Program-made: the position numbers and the translations under genes
The notes under the pieces: generated by a model
Database searches by the model: none
Told to the model about the DNA's origin: nothing
What the model saw: the letters and a program-made list of their open reading frames with translations, nothing else
Source of the DNA: Polymorphobacter megasporae
GTDB lineage: Bacteria > Pseudomonadota > Alphaproteobacteria > Sphingomonadales > Sphingomonadaceae
Assembly (NCBI RefSeq): GCF_018982885.2
Contig: NZ_CP081848.1
Location: 124,001 to 188,000, forward strand
Direction of reading: 5' to 3'
DNA: 64,000 nucleotides
Shown: positions 7,579 through 16,001 of the stretch, one piece after another
Numbering within the stretch: the stretch's first letter is position 1
How the letters are laid out: each line of letters begins with the position of its first letter

Positions 7579-9843
7579 ATGACCAGCAAGCCCGACTTCA
7601 CCCCCTACGCCGGTCCCGCCGGCGGCTGGGGATCGCTGCGCTCGGTCGCTGAAATCCTCCCCCGCGAAGGCAATGTCGTCAATGTTTCGCGTGAGTTGCT
7701 CCGCCAGAACAAGACCGACGGCTTCGCCTGCGTCTCGTGCGCCTGGGCCAAACCGGCGAACGCCCACCCCGCCGAATTCTGCGAGAACGGCGCCAAGGCG
7801 ACCGCGTGGGAGCTGACCAGCCACCGCGCCGACGGCAAGTTCTTCACCGGGCACAAGGTTGCCGACCTGCTCGGCTGGCGCGACTACGACCTCGAACAAC
7901 AGGGCCGCCTGACCGAGCCGCTGCGCTATCACGCCGCGAGCGACCGCTATCTGCCGATCCCCTGGGCGACCGCCTTCGCCGAGATCGGGGCCGAGCTCAA
8001 CATGCTCGATCCGCAGTCGGTGGTGTTCTACGCGAGCGGCCGCGCCAGCCTCGAGACGTCGTATATGTACGGCCTGCTCGCGCGGATGTACGGCAACAAC
8101 AACCTCCCCGACAGTTCGAACATGTGCCACGAGACGACGTCGGTCGCGTTGAAGACGCGGATCGGGGTGCCGGTCGGCACGACCAAGCTCGAGGATTTCG
8201 AGCATTGCGACGCGATCTTCTTCTTCGGCCAGAACGTCGGGTCGAACGCGCCGCGCCTGCTCCATCCGCTGCGCAGCGCGGTCAAACGCGGTTGCACGGT
8301 CGTCACCTTCAACCCGCTCGTCGAGCGCGGCCTCGAACGCTTCACCGACCCGCAGAACCCATTCGAGATGGCGACGCGCGGCGAGACGCGGATTTCGGCG
8401 CAATATCATCAAGTTCGCGCCGGCGGCGACATCGCCGTGCTGATGGGCATGTGCAAATACACGATCGAGGCCGACGACCGCACCGGCGATGTCCTCGACC
8501 ACGAATTCATCGCCGAGCATTGCCACGGCTTCGACGACTTCGCCGCCGCCGCGCGCGCAACGACATGGGAATCAATCGAGGCGGCATCGGGCCTCCCCGC
8601 CGACGACATCCGCGCCGCCGCCGAAGTCTATGCCAGCGCCAAGCGTGTCATCGGCATCTACGGCATGGGGCTGACCCAGCACGTCCACGGCATCGAGAAT
8701 GTCGAGATGATCGTCAACCTGCTGTTGTTGCGCGGCAACATCGGCCGCGAGGGCGCGGGCGTCTGCCCGGTCCGCGGTCACAGCAACGTCCAAGGCCAGC
8801 GTACCGTCGGCATCAGCGAGAAGCCCGAGCTCGTGCCCCTCGACAAGCTCAAGACGCAGTTCGGCTTCGAACCCCCGCGGATGAAGGGGCTCAACACCGT
8901 CGAGGCGTGCGAGGGCGTCGTCGACGGCTCGGTCAAGGCGTTCATCGGGCTCGGCGGCAACTTCCTCCGCGCCGTCCCCGACAGCGGGCAGGTCGAGCCG
9001 GCGTGGCGCAAGCAGCGGCTGACGGTCCATATCGCGACCAAGCTCAACCGCGGGCACCTCGTCCCCGGCGAGGTCAGCTACATCCTGCCGTGCCTCGGGC
9101 GGACCGAGAAGGACGTCCAGGCGACCGGGCCGCAGTCGGTGTCGGTCGAGGATTCGACGAGCTGCATCCACGGCTCGGTCGGCGAGCGCGAACCGGCGTC
9201 GCCGCACCTGCTGTCCGAAGCCGCGATCGTCGCCGGGATCGCCGAGGCGACGCTGACGCCGAACCCCAAGCTGCCGTGGGCCGAATGGGTCGGCGACTAT
9301 AGCAAAGTCCGCGACGCGATCGCCGAGACCTACCCGCATTTCTTCGCCGATTTCAACGCGAAGCTGTTCACCCCCGGCGGCTTCTACAAGGGCAACAAGG
9401 CGCGCGACCAGCACTTCGAAACCGCCAGCGGCAAGGCCGAGTTCGCCGTCCCGAAGATGCTCGACGCCGCCGGTTTTGCCGACGCGCCGGGGCTGATGCG
9501 GTTGATCACGCTCCGCTCGAACGACCAGTTCAACACCACAGTCTACGGCTATTACGACCGCTTCCGCGGCGTCAAAGGCACCCGCGACGTGCTGTTCATC
9601 TCCCCCGCCGACATGGCGGTCCACGGGCTGAACGAAGGCGACATCGTCGGCCTCCGCACCGAGTACGGCGACGGCGTCGAGCGGCGGCTGGGCGGCCTGC
9701 GGGTTACGCCCTACTCGCTCCCCACGGGGTGCATCGGGACGTATTACCCTGAGGCGAACGTGTTGATCCCGCTCGCGCACCATGCCGAGCAGAGCTTCGT
9801 GCTGGCGGCGAAATCGGTGCCGGTGCGGATCGAGCGGGAGTAA
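7579..9843 (+). CDS. FdhF/YdeP-family molybdopterin oxidoreductase
   Basis: A 754-residue member of the bis-molybdopterin guanine dinucleotide superfamily, of the YdeP subgroup. Visible parts are an N-terminal cysteine cluster (C51, C54, C68 in CVSC and EFCENG) that probably binds an iron-sulfur cluster, a NMCHETTS segment with C183 at the place where formate dehydrogenases carry the Mo-ligating Sec or Cys, and the C-terminal molydopterin-dinucleotide-binding domain (LRSNDQFNTTVYGYYDR onward). It has no Tat signal, so it is cytoplasmic. The E. coli homolog YdeP is linked to acid resistance, but the physiological substrate of this subgroup is unsettled. Its divergent neighbour fdhD supports a sulfido-Mo enzyme. 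Confidence 0.9.
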   Translation: MTSKPDFTPYAGPAGGWGSLRSVAEILPREGNVVNVSRELLRQNKTDGFACVSCAWAKPANAHPAEFCENGAKATAWELTSHRADGKFFTGHKVADLLGWRDYDLEQQGRLTEPLRYHAASDRYLPIPWATAFAEIGAELNMLDPQSVVFYASGRASLETSYMYGLLARMYGNNNLPDSSNMCHETTSVALKTRIGVPVGTTKLEDFEHCDAIFFFGQNVGSNAPRLLHPLRSAVKRGCTVVTFNPLVERGLERFTDPQNPFEMATRGETRISAQYHQVRAGGDIAVLMGMCKYTIEADDRTGDVLDHEFIAEHCHGFDDFAAAARATTWESIEAASGLPADDIRAAAEVYASAKRVIGIYGMGLTQHVHGIENVEMIVNLLLLRGNIGREGAGVCPVRGHSNVQGQRTVGISEKPELVPLDKLKTQFGFEPPRMKGLNTVEACEGVVDGSVKAFIGLGGNFLRAVPDSGQVEPAWRKQRLTVHIATKLNRGHLVPGEVSYILPCLGRTEKDVQATGPQSVSVEDSTSCIHGSVGEREPASPHLLSEAAIVAGIAEATLTPNPKLPWAEWVGDYSKVRDAIAETYPHFFADFNAKLFTPGGFYKGNKARDQHFETASGKAEFAVPKMLDAAGFADAPGLMRLITLRSNDQFNTTVYGYYDRFRGVKGTRDVLFISPADMAVHGLNEGDIVGLRTEYGDGVERRLGGLRVTPYSLPTGCIGTYYPEANVLIPLAHHAEQSFVLAAKSVPVRIERE

Positions 9844-10072
9844 ACACGCTCAGTTGTATCATCATGTCCACCAGAGCGTCGCGCAGAAGCTAACTCTGCG
9901 CTGGTGCGGGTGAGCAAGCACAGTGGACCGATAATCGAAACTTGATCAGCGACGTCCTGCTGTGAATGCGCGGAGCCACTAGACTGCGTTATGGTAATTT
10001 CCGCCTGGCGGCTCTACAAAGTCGAATGAATTTCATCTATCGTAAGTCAGCTATGCCCACTTGTGCAATTTG

Positions 10073-11080
10073 ATGACCGACGAGGATTTATCTCTAGCTC
10101 GCATCTTTTTGCCACATGCGGTGCGACAGATTGAACGGGTGCGCTCGAACCGATGTCGATTTGCGCACTATACGTCAGCAGAGACGGGTCAGAAAATACT
10201 GCGCTCGCAGCGAGTTTTGCTTCGCAATTCCACTCTAATGAACGATTTTTCGGAAATTCGCCATGGATGGAACTGCCTTCAGGCTGCGTATAACGGCCCT
10301 TTAGGGGTCCGGCTGCAAGAAGCAATACGGGCGGTCCAGCCTGATCTACCCGAAATTCTACAGAGTGATTTCAACGCCCAAATCTATGATGTGATGGGCG
10401 AAACATACTTGATGTCGGTTTGCGAGCACGGCGAGCCAACTGGAGAAGTATACGGAGACGGACACGAGGACAAATTTGGCCGCTTATCGATGTGGCGTGC
10501 TTACGCTCCAAAAAACGGCGTGGCATTTATCATGAACCACGATGCATTTCTTTGCGAAACTAATGCCCTAGGCGCCTTCACCAGCCCGGTAGCATATGCG
10601 ATGCCAGACGATTTCCAGCCGGCATTCGAAGAAGTTGTCCTAGCCGTTGAGAAGAATATTGAGACACTAAAGCCTCTAGGCGGCAAGTTTGTCTATGAAG
10701 CACTAATGAACGCTTTCCGATTTGCTGTGCAATCGACTAAGCACCCGGCATTTAGAGAAGAACGCGAGTGGAGGATAATCTATTCGCCATTGCTACTCAG
10801 TAAGACTGGCGCGTTAACTGATCAGCAAATGGCAAGAATCCCTTCGGAAATCATGTCGCTAGGCGGCGTTCCTCAGAGGACATATGCTATTCCGTTCGTA
10901 GATTAACCCGATGAAGGCTTCATTGGCGCTACGGTTGCAGCGCTTATCGACCGCATATTGATCGGACCTTCTCAGGACAGCTATGCTATTCAGCGCGCCT
11001 TTGTCGGGGAGTTAATGCAGCTCGATGTCCCGAATGCAGAATCGAAAGTGATCATCACGGGAGTGCCGCTTCGTCACTGA
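10073..11080 (+). pseudogene. DUF2971 protein gene interrupted by an in-frame TAA
   Basis: The frame from ATG 10073 runs 277 codons to a TAA at 10904-10906, then continues in the same frame for 57 more codons to a TGA at 11078-11080. The part after the stop (RILIGPSQDSYA, then a final VIITGVPLRH) looks like the normal C-terminal end of DUF2971 proteins, and the part before it has the family's beginning (RFAHYTSAETGQKILRS, then LMNDFSEIRHG). One base change, for example CAA to TAA, would explain the break. Two hand-counted 60-base lines inside the gene have 47% and 43% G+C against 60% or more in neighbours, so it was probably acquired horizontally. The start could also be a TTG at 10061. The function of DUF2971 is unknown. 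A truncated 277-residue product may still be made. Confidence 0.8.
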
Positions 11081-11369
11081 AGTCCTTGAGATATTTCTCG
11101 GATATCGAAATTGTGCAGCTGACGCTCCTCTCACCAAAACTCTCGTGTAGCGCCCTGAAGTTTTCGCTGTCCTACAGCATCGTCAACGGCATAGGCTCGC
11201 GCCCGATGGCCACGAACTGCCCCTTGTCCTCGCGCCTGCCGATCACGGCACCCGCGCGGGGGAAGTGTTTTGGTTCGACGTGGCGTCATGTTCGTCAACT
11301 TCCGACCCGATTGCACCAGATGGGCACGCGAATCGCGTCAACCCGCGACCACCGACCAAGGGGATACCG
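11081..11369. other. intergenic stretch without a supported gene
   Basis: The first half is AT-richer, like the DUF2971 gene before it, and the second half returns to the chromosomal composition. Short frames exist on both strands but none has a convincing start or family resemblance. It carries the region upstream of the DUF885 gene, whose Shine-Dalgarno AAGGGGA is at 11359-11365. Confidence 0.4.
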
Positions 11370-13205
11370 ATGCTCGACCGCCGCGCCTTCCTGCTGACCT
11401 CCGCCGCTGCGGGGGCGGCGACCGCGCTTCCCGTCGGCGGCGCGCTTGCCGCACCGGCCGCAGCGAGCGCCGCGCCGTCGCCCGAACTCGCGACGCTGTT
11501 CGACGCGTTCTTCCAGGAAGGCCTCCGCGAGCGGCCCGAGAGTGCGACGCAGCTGGGGCTCGACAAGGGAGCGAATGCCGATCTCAAGGGTAAGCTGTCC
11601 GACGCGTCGGATCCCGGGCGGGCGGCGGACAAGGCGGCGACGCGCGACCAGTTGCGCCGCCTCGCGATGATCGATCGCAACCGGCTGAACCCCGACGACC
11701 GGCTGAACTACGACGTCATCAAATACACCCGCGAGTCGAGCGCGGCGGTGCAGGCGTTCGACTTCGGCGGCGGCGGCTATGGCCCCTCGCCGTACGTCGT
11801 CAGTCAGCAGACCGGGGCGTATCAGTCGGTGCCCGACTTCCTCGACACCAAGCACCGGATCGACACCGCGGGCGACGCCGACGCGTATCTGTCGCGGCTG
11901 TCGGCGTTCGCCACCCAGCTCGACGACCAGACCATGCGGATGAAGCACGATGCCGGGGTCGGGGTGTCGCCGCCGGATTTCCTGCTCGACACGACGCTGA
12001 CGCAGATGGAAAAACTGCGCGTTCCCGCCAGCGAGGCACTCGTCGTCGCCTCGATCGCGAAGCGCGCGGCGGCGAAGGGCCTCGGTGATCGCTACGCCAC
12101 CGACGCCGCGAAGATTTACACCGACAAGGTGCTCCCCGCGCTCGACCGGCAGATCGCCGAGGCGAAGGCACTCCGGGTGCACGCGAAGCACGACGCCGGG
12201 GTGTGGCAGTTCCCGCAGGGTGCCGAGTTCTATGCCGTCGCGCTCCACAACACGACGACGACCAAATATTCGCCGCAGGAAGTCCACGATATCGGGCTGG
12301 CGCAGGCGAAGGAGATCAGCGCGCGGCTCGACGGGCTGCTGGCGAAACAGGGGATGACCAAGGGGACGATCGGCGAGCGGATGGCGGCGCTGTATGCCGA
12401 CCCTTCGCAGCTGTACCCGAACACCGATGCGGGCAAGGCCGAGGAAATCGCCTATTGCAACAAGCGCTTGGACGAAATCCGCCCGAAGCTGCCGACGGTG
12501 TTCAGCCGCATCCCGCAGTATAAGTTCGAGGTCCGCCGCGTGCCCCCCGCGACTGAGGCGGGTGCGGCGTCGGCGTTCAGCCAGTCGCCGCCGCTCGACG
12601 GCTCGCGTCCCGGGCTGGTCTATTTCAACCTCCACGACAGCGCCGAATGGCCGAAGTTCTGCCTGTCGACGACGGTGTTCCACGAAGGCCTGCCCGGGCA
12701 CCAGTTCGAGGGCGGGCTCGCGCTCGGCAACGACAAGCTGCCGCTGATCCGCAAGACGGGCGGGTTCTCAGGGTACGGCGAGGGCTGGGCGCTGTACGCC
12801 GAGCAGCTCGCAGACGAGATCGGGATGTACGACGACGACCCGCTCGGACGCCTCGGCTACCTCAAGTTCCAGCTGTTCCGCGCCAACCGCTGCGTCGTCG
12901 ACACCGGCATCCACCATCTCAAATGGAGCCGCGAGAAGGCGATCGATTATTTCGTCGCGCAGGAAGGCGAGGCGCGCGGCTTCGCCACCCGCGAGGTCGA
13001 GCGGTACTGCACCAACCCGGGGCAAGCGTGCAGCTACAAGCTCGGGCACACCGTCTTCACCGGCATCCGCGCCAAGGCGAAGACGGCGATGGGGGCGAAG
13101 TTCGACATCAAGGCGTTCCACGACGCGGTGCTCGGCTGCGGGCGAGTGCCGCTCGATATCCTGCAGCGGGTGGGCGACGAGTGGATCGCGGGGGTGCAGA
13201 CCTGA
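11370..13205 (+). CDS. DUF885 family protein, Tat-exported, metallopeptidase-like
   Basis: A 611-residue DUF885 protein. The N-terminus MLDRRAFLLTSAAAGAA is a twin-arginine-type signal (an RR pair, then a hydrophobic stretch and an AxA cut site), so the folded protein probably goes to the periplasm. The core has HEGLPGHQFE at residues 438-447, the HExxPGH signature of the family: the two His and the Glu are the likely zinc ligands and catalytic base, and the GEGWALYAEQL segment follows. Substrate is unknown. The ATG at 11370 is preceded by AAGGGGA. A second, divergent DUF885 gene lies at 33.8-35.5 kb. It converges on the broken peroxidase gene. Confidence 0.88.
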   Translation: MLDRRAFLLTSAAAGAATALPVGGALAAPAAASAAPSPELATLFDAFFQEGLRERPESATQLGLDKGANADLKGKLSDASDPGRAADKAATRDQLRRLAMIDRNRLNPDDRLNYDVIKYTRESSAAVQAFDFGGGGYGPSPYVVSQQTGAYQSVPDFLDTKHRIDTAGDADAYLSRLSAFATQLDDQTMRMKHDAGVGVSPPDFLLDTTLTQMEKLRVPASEALVVASIAKRAAAKGLGDRYATDAAKIYTDKVLPALDRQIAEAKALRVHAKHDAGVWQFPQGAEFYAVALHNTTTTKYSPQEVHDIGLAQAKEISARLDGLLAKQGMTKGTIGERMAALYADPSQLYPNTDAGKAEEIAYCNKRLDEIRPKLPTVFSRIPQYKFEVRRVPPATEAGAASAFSQSPPLDGSRPGLVYFNLHDSAEWPKFCLSTTVFHEGLPGHQFEGGLALGNDKLPLIRKTGGFSGYGEGWALYAEQLADEIGMYDDDPLGRLGYLKFQLFRANRCVVDTGIHHLKWSREKAIDYFVAQEGEARGFATREVERYCTNPGQACSYKLGHTVFTGIRAKAKTAMGAKFDIKAFHDAVLGCGRVPLDILQRVGDEWIAGVQT

Positions 13206-13222
13206 TCCGCACCCCCTGCGCC

Positions 13223-14795
13223 CTAGTCGTTGAGCGCCGCCGCAATCAGCTCCGCCAACCCGAACTTGCCGTTCCGCATCAGCGCCGCGTCGGGGGTCCA
13301 GCGCGGATCCTGGGCGAGGTACGAGCTCGAGTCGGTGAGCAGCAGTCCGACCATCGTCTCGGCGACAATGCGGCCGCCGACTTCGCCGAGCTGGCGGGTG
13401 TTGATCGCCTGGTCGCCCTGCGTCGTCGCGACGGTCATCGTCGTCTCGACCGTTTCGGCAAGGATGTAGGTCCACAGCGGGCAGTTGCCGGCGAACGCAG
13501 CGTCGAACTGGGTGATGGGCCCGACGGTGTCGGCAGTGTCGCCGGTGAACTTGCCGATAACGATCTCGGCGTCGGTCAGCGGCACGACCCCCATCGCGCG
13601 GGCAACCGCCTGCCCGCTCGGCAGCCGCATCCGCTAGCCGCGTTCGAGGTTGCGCAGCGCGAGGATATGCGGGTGGGCGGCGATGTCGCTCGGCAGATGC
13701 CCGAGCGGATTCACCAGCGAGGTGTCGATCTTGTACGCCAGCTGCAGGCGCTTTTTATTGCGCGGGTCGGGCAGGTTGTTGGCGTCGCCATAGTCCATCG
13801 GCTCGAGGTCGACGAAAAAGCGCCAGTCGATCGCCCATTGCGCCGGGAATTCGTGGAAGCCGCGCAGGTTGGGATGGTTCGAATCGCCGGCGAAGATCGA
13901 ATGCGACTTCGGCAACGTCTCGTTGAGCTGGTATTCGGGGCGCACCATCGAATGCCCGAAGCGGTACGCCGCTGCCGAGAATTCGAGCGGCATGAACGCC
14001 TCGTCGCGGGCGTGATAGAATTTGAGCTTCGGCGGATCGGTGACCGGGTCGGTGCCCGCGGCGAGATGCGGCAGCACCTCGGCGAGGACCGCGGGGGCGA
14101 TGATCGCCGGCAGGAAGTCGTTGAGCACGACCCATTGGTAATGCCAGCGGACCGCGCGCTGCGTCTCGGCGAAGTCGCCGATCAGCCCCGCCATCCGGTT
14201 GTGGAAGCGGAGCATCAGCCCCTGCAGCTGCGAGACGATGACGTTCTCGTCATTGCGCGGATCGCCGATGACGCTTGTTCGGGTGCGGGTTGCTCGCGGT
14301 CGGCGACGGGTTGCTTCGCGGCAGGTCCTGCGCCCGGGGATTATGCGCGGCGCCGGTCAGCGGGCGGCCGAGATTGAAGCGCAGCCCGTCGGCATAGAGA
14401 TACGGCTGGTCGTCGGGACCGCGCCCGTAAAGATTGTCGAGGTCGAAGCGCGGCGTGCGGTAATCGACCAAAGCGTCGGGATCGTTCTGCTTTTGCAGGC
14501 TGCTCGCCGGATCGAAGGTCAGGTCGTGGTCGATGAACTGGCCGAAATAAGTATAGGCGGCGGGGATGCCGCCCTCCTCGGGATCGGGGCCGTCGAACGG
14601 GCCTTCGTGCTTGGCAAGCATCCCGGCGGCGAGCTTGGTCAGCGCATGGATACTGGTCTGGTCGTCGGGGCCGTAGTCGGCGGCGGGAAGTGCGCGGAAC
14701 ATGCGCCCGAACGGACCGCCGAACAGCACCGAGCTTCGCGACAGATAAGCGCCGCGAACGCCGCCATGCGGACGCGGAATAGGTGCACTTGCCAT
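13223..14795 (-). pseudogene. animal-type haem peroxidase, broken by a frameshift and a stop codon
   Basis: Three minus-strand frames together form one peroxidase of the animal haem peroxidase superfamily as found in bacteria. Part 1 (14795 down to about 14279) has the distal FGQFIDHDLTFD motif. Part 2 (to 13634) has LRFHNRM and the proximal AAYRFGHSMVRPEYQLN motif. Part 3 (13630 to 13223) begins MRLPSGQAVARAMG. Between parts 1 and 2 one extra base in the AACAAGC run near 14273-14279 shifts the frame; reading AAC AGC instead restores NSVIGDPRND. Between parts 2 and 3 a single in-frame TAG (13634-13636) sits inside NLERG-stop-RMRLPSGQ. No signal peptide is seen. The start at 14795 has GGGGGAGA ahead. 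Substrate and role are unknown. Confidence 0.85.
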
Positions 14796-14860
14796 CGACA
14801 GTCTCCCCCGAAACCGGCCGCTAGTGGCCGCACCCAAGTCACTGGTGTGATGGAAAAGCT

Positions 14861-14899
14861 GACAGACTGTCTCTTGACTGTATAGTGACGAAAGTTCGT
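14861..14899. promoter_or_regulatory. two small palindromes upstream of the peroxidase pseudogene
   Basis: GACAGACTGTC (14861-14871, perfect 5-base arms around one base) and ACGAAAGTTCGT (14888-14899, 5-base arms around two bases) lie 66-104 bases upstream of the peroxidase start. On the minus strand a TATACA box lies between them. They look like operator sites, but no regulator gene is adjacent and palindromes this short can occur by chance. Confidence 0.25.
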
Positions 14900-15050
14900 A
14901 AAAATCGGCGCTTCAAATACTGTGAGGAATCGCAATGACTTGCTTTGCCTGCCGGGACGAGCGCGACCGGCAGTTATTAACAATTTCTTCACCAAATTTG
15001 ACGGATTCAAGCCGCCGACCCACGCGACTCGCGCTCGCAGACGTCTGAAT

Positions 15051-16001
15051 TCAGTCGAGCTGGTTGATCAGCCGCTCGCCTTTCGCGAACCGCCCGAGAT
15101 TGTCGGCGAACAGCGCGAAGATGCGCCGCGGCGTCCCCGCCGAACTCCACGAAATATGGTCGGTGATGCGGACGTTCGGCGCGGTCCACAGCGGATCGCC
15201 GGGGGGCAGCGGCTCGGGGTCGGTGACGTCGAGCGTCGCGCCGCCGACCTGGCCGCGGTCGAGCGCGGCGGCGAGCGCAGCCTGGTCGATCAGCCCGCCG
15301 CGCGCGATGTTGACGATGTGAACGCCGTGCTTGACCTTCGCCAGCGCCGCCGCGCCGATCACCCCGGCGGTCTTGGGCGTCATCGGTGCGGCGAGGACGA
15401 GATGGTCGGCGCGCGCGAGCAGTTCGTCGAGCGAAACTAGCGTCATCGCCGGGTCGGGCGCGGCGGCGGTCGACCGGCGATGTGCGATGATCTTCATGCC
15501 GAAAACCTGCGCCAGCCGTGCGACCTCGGTACCGATATGCCCAACGCCGAGAAGGCCGAGCGTCTTCCCTTCGAGGCTGCCGAGCGGGTTGGCCATCATG
15601 CCGGTCTGGGTGACAGGGGCGTCGCCGGGCCGCGCGAACATCGCGGGCAGGCGCTTCTCGTGCATCAGCATCGCGGTGAGGACATATTCGGCGATCGGCG
15701 GGGCTGCGGTCCCGGCGGACGTCGCGACGACCGGCCCGTCGAACATCCAGCGCGGATACCCGTCGGTTCCCGAGGAAGCGATCTGGACGAACTTGATCGA
15801 TCCCGGCCAGCCTATCGGGCGTGGGGCATTGTGTTCACCGAGGTCGCCGAAATCGGGTGGGGCGAAGATCACGTCGACATCGGTCGGCAGGTTCCAGCGC
15901 TGCGCCGGCTCGATCGCCTGTACCGAGGCGACGCCTGGGATCGTTGCGAGCAGCTTGCCGGTCGTTGCCGGGAAGTAATAAGCGACGCGAAAGCCGCTCA
16001 T
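15051..16001 (-). CDS. D-2-hydroxyacid dehydrogenase
   Basis: A 316-residue NAD(P)-dependent dehydrogenase of the D-isomer 2-hydroxyacid family, which interconverts 2-oxoacids and 2-hydroxyacids in the cytoplasm. The Rossmann motif is GLLGVGHIGTEVA; the catalytic triad is visible as Arg in NIARGGLID, Glu in DPEPLPP and His in ITDHISW. The ATG at 16001 overlaps the TGA of the aldehyde dehydrogenase gene (ATGA on the minus strand), so the two are translationally coupled and probably work on linked substrates. Which acid it uses (glyoxylate/hydroxypyruvate or another) cannot be read from the sequence. Confidence 0.9.
   Translation of the reverse strand: MSGFRVAYYFPATTGKLLATIPGVASVQAIEPAQRWNLPTDVDVIFAPPDFGDLGEHNAPRPIGWPGSIKFVQIASSGTDGYPRWMFDGPVVATSAGTAAPPIAEYVLTAMLMHEKRLPAMFARPGDAPVTQTGMMANPLGSLEGKTLGLLGVGHIGTEVARLAQVFGMKIIAHRRSTAAAPDPAMTLVSLDELLARADHLVLAAPMTPKTAGVIGAAALAKVKHGVHIVNIARGGLIDQAALAAALDRGQVGGATLDVTDPEPLPPGDPLWTAPNVRITDHISWSSAGTPRRIFALFADNLGRFAKGERLINQLD

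Noticed and set aside
7525-8526. N-terminal 334-codon extension of fdhD
   Set aside because: The frame is open into the oxidoreductase gene on the other strand; real FdhD proteins are about 270 residues and start at the ATG at 7524.
11081-11369. Coding sequence in the gap before the DUF885 gene, on either strand
   Set aside because: Frames of 61 to 103 codons exist but overlap each other, lack Shine-Dalgarno sequences and show no recognisable features.
10904-13636. Stop-codon reassignment (TAA or TAG read as an amino acid) as an explanation of the two broken genes
   Set aside because: TAA, TAG and TGA are all used as normal stops throughout the window at expected gene ends, and the peroxidase also needs a frameshift.
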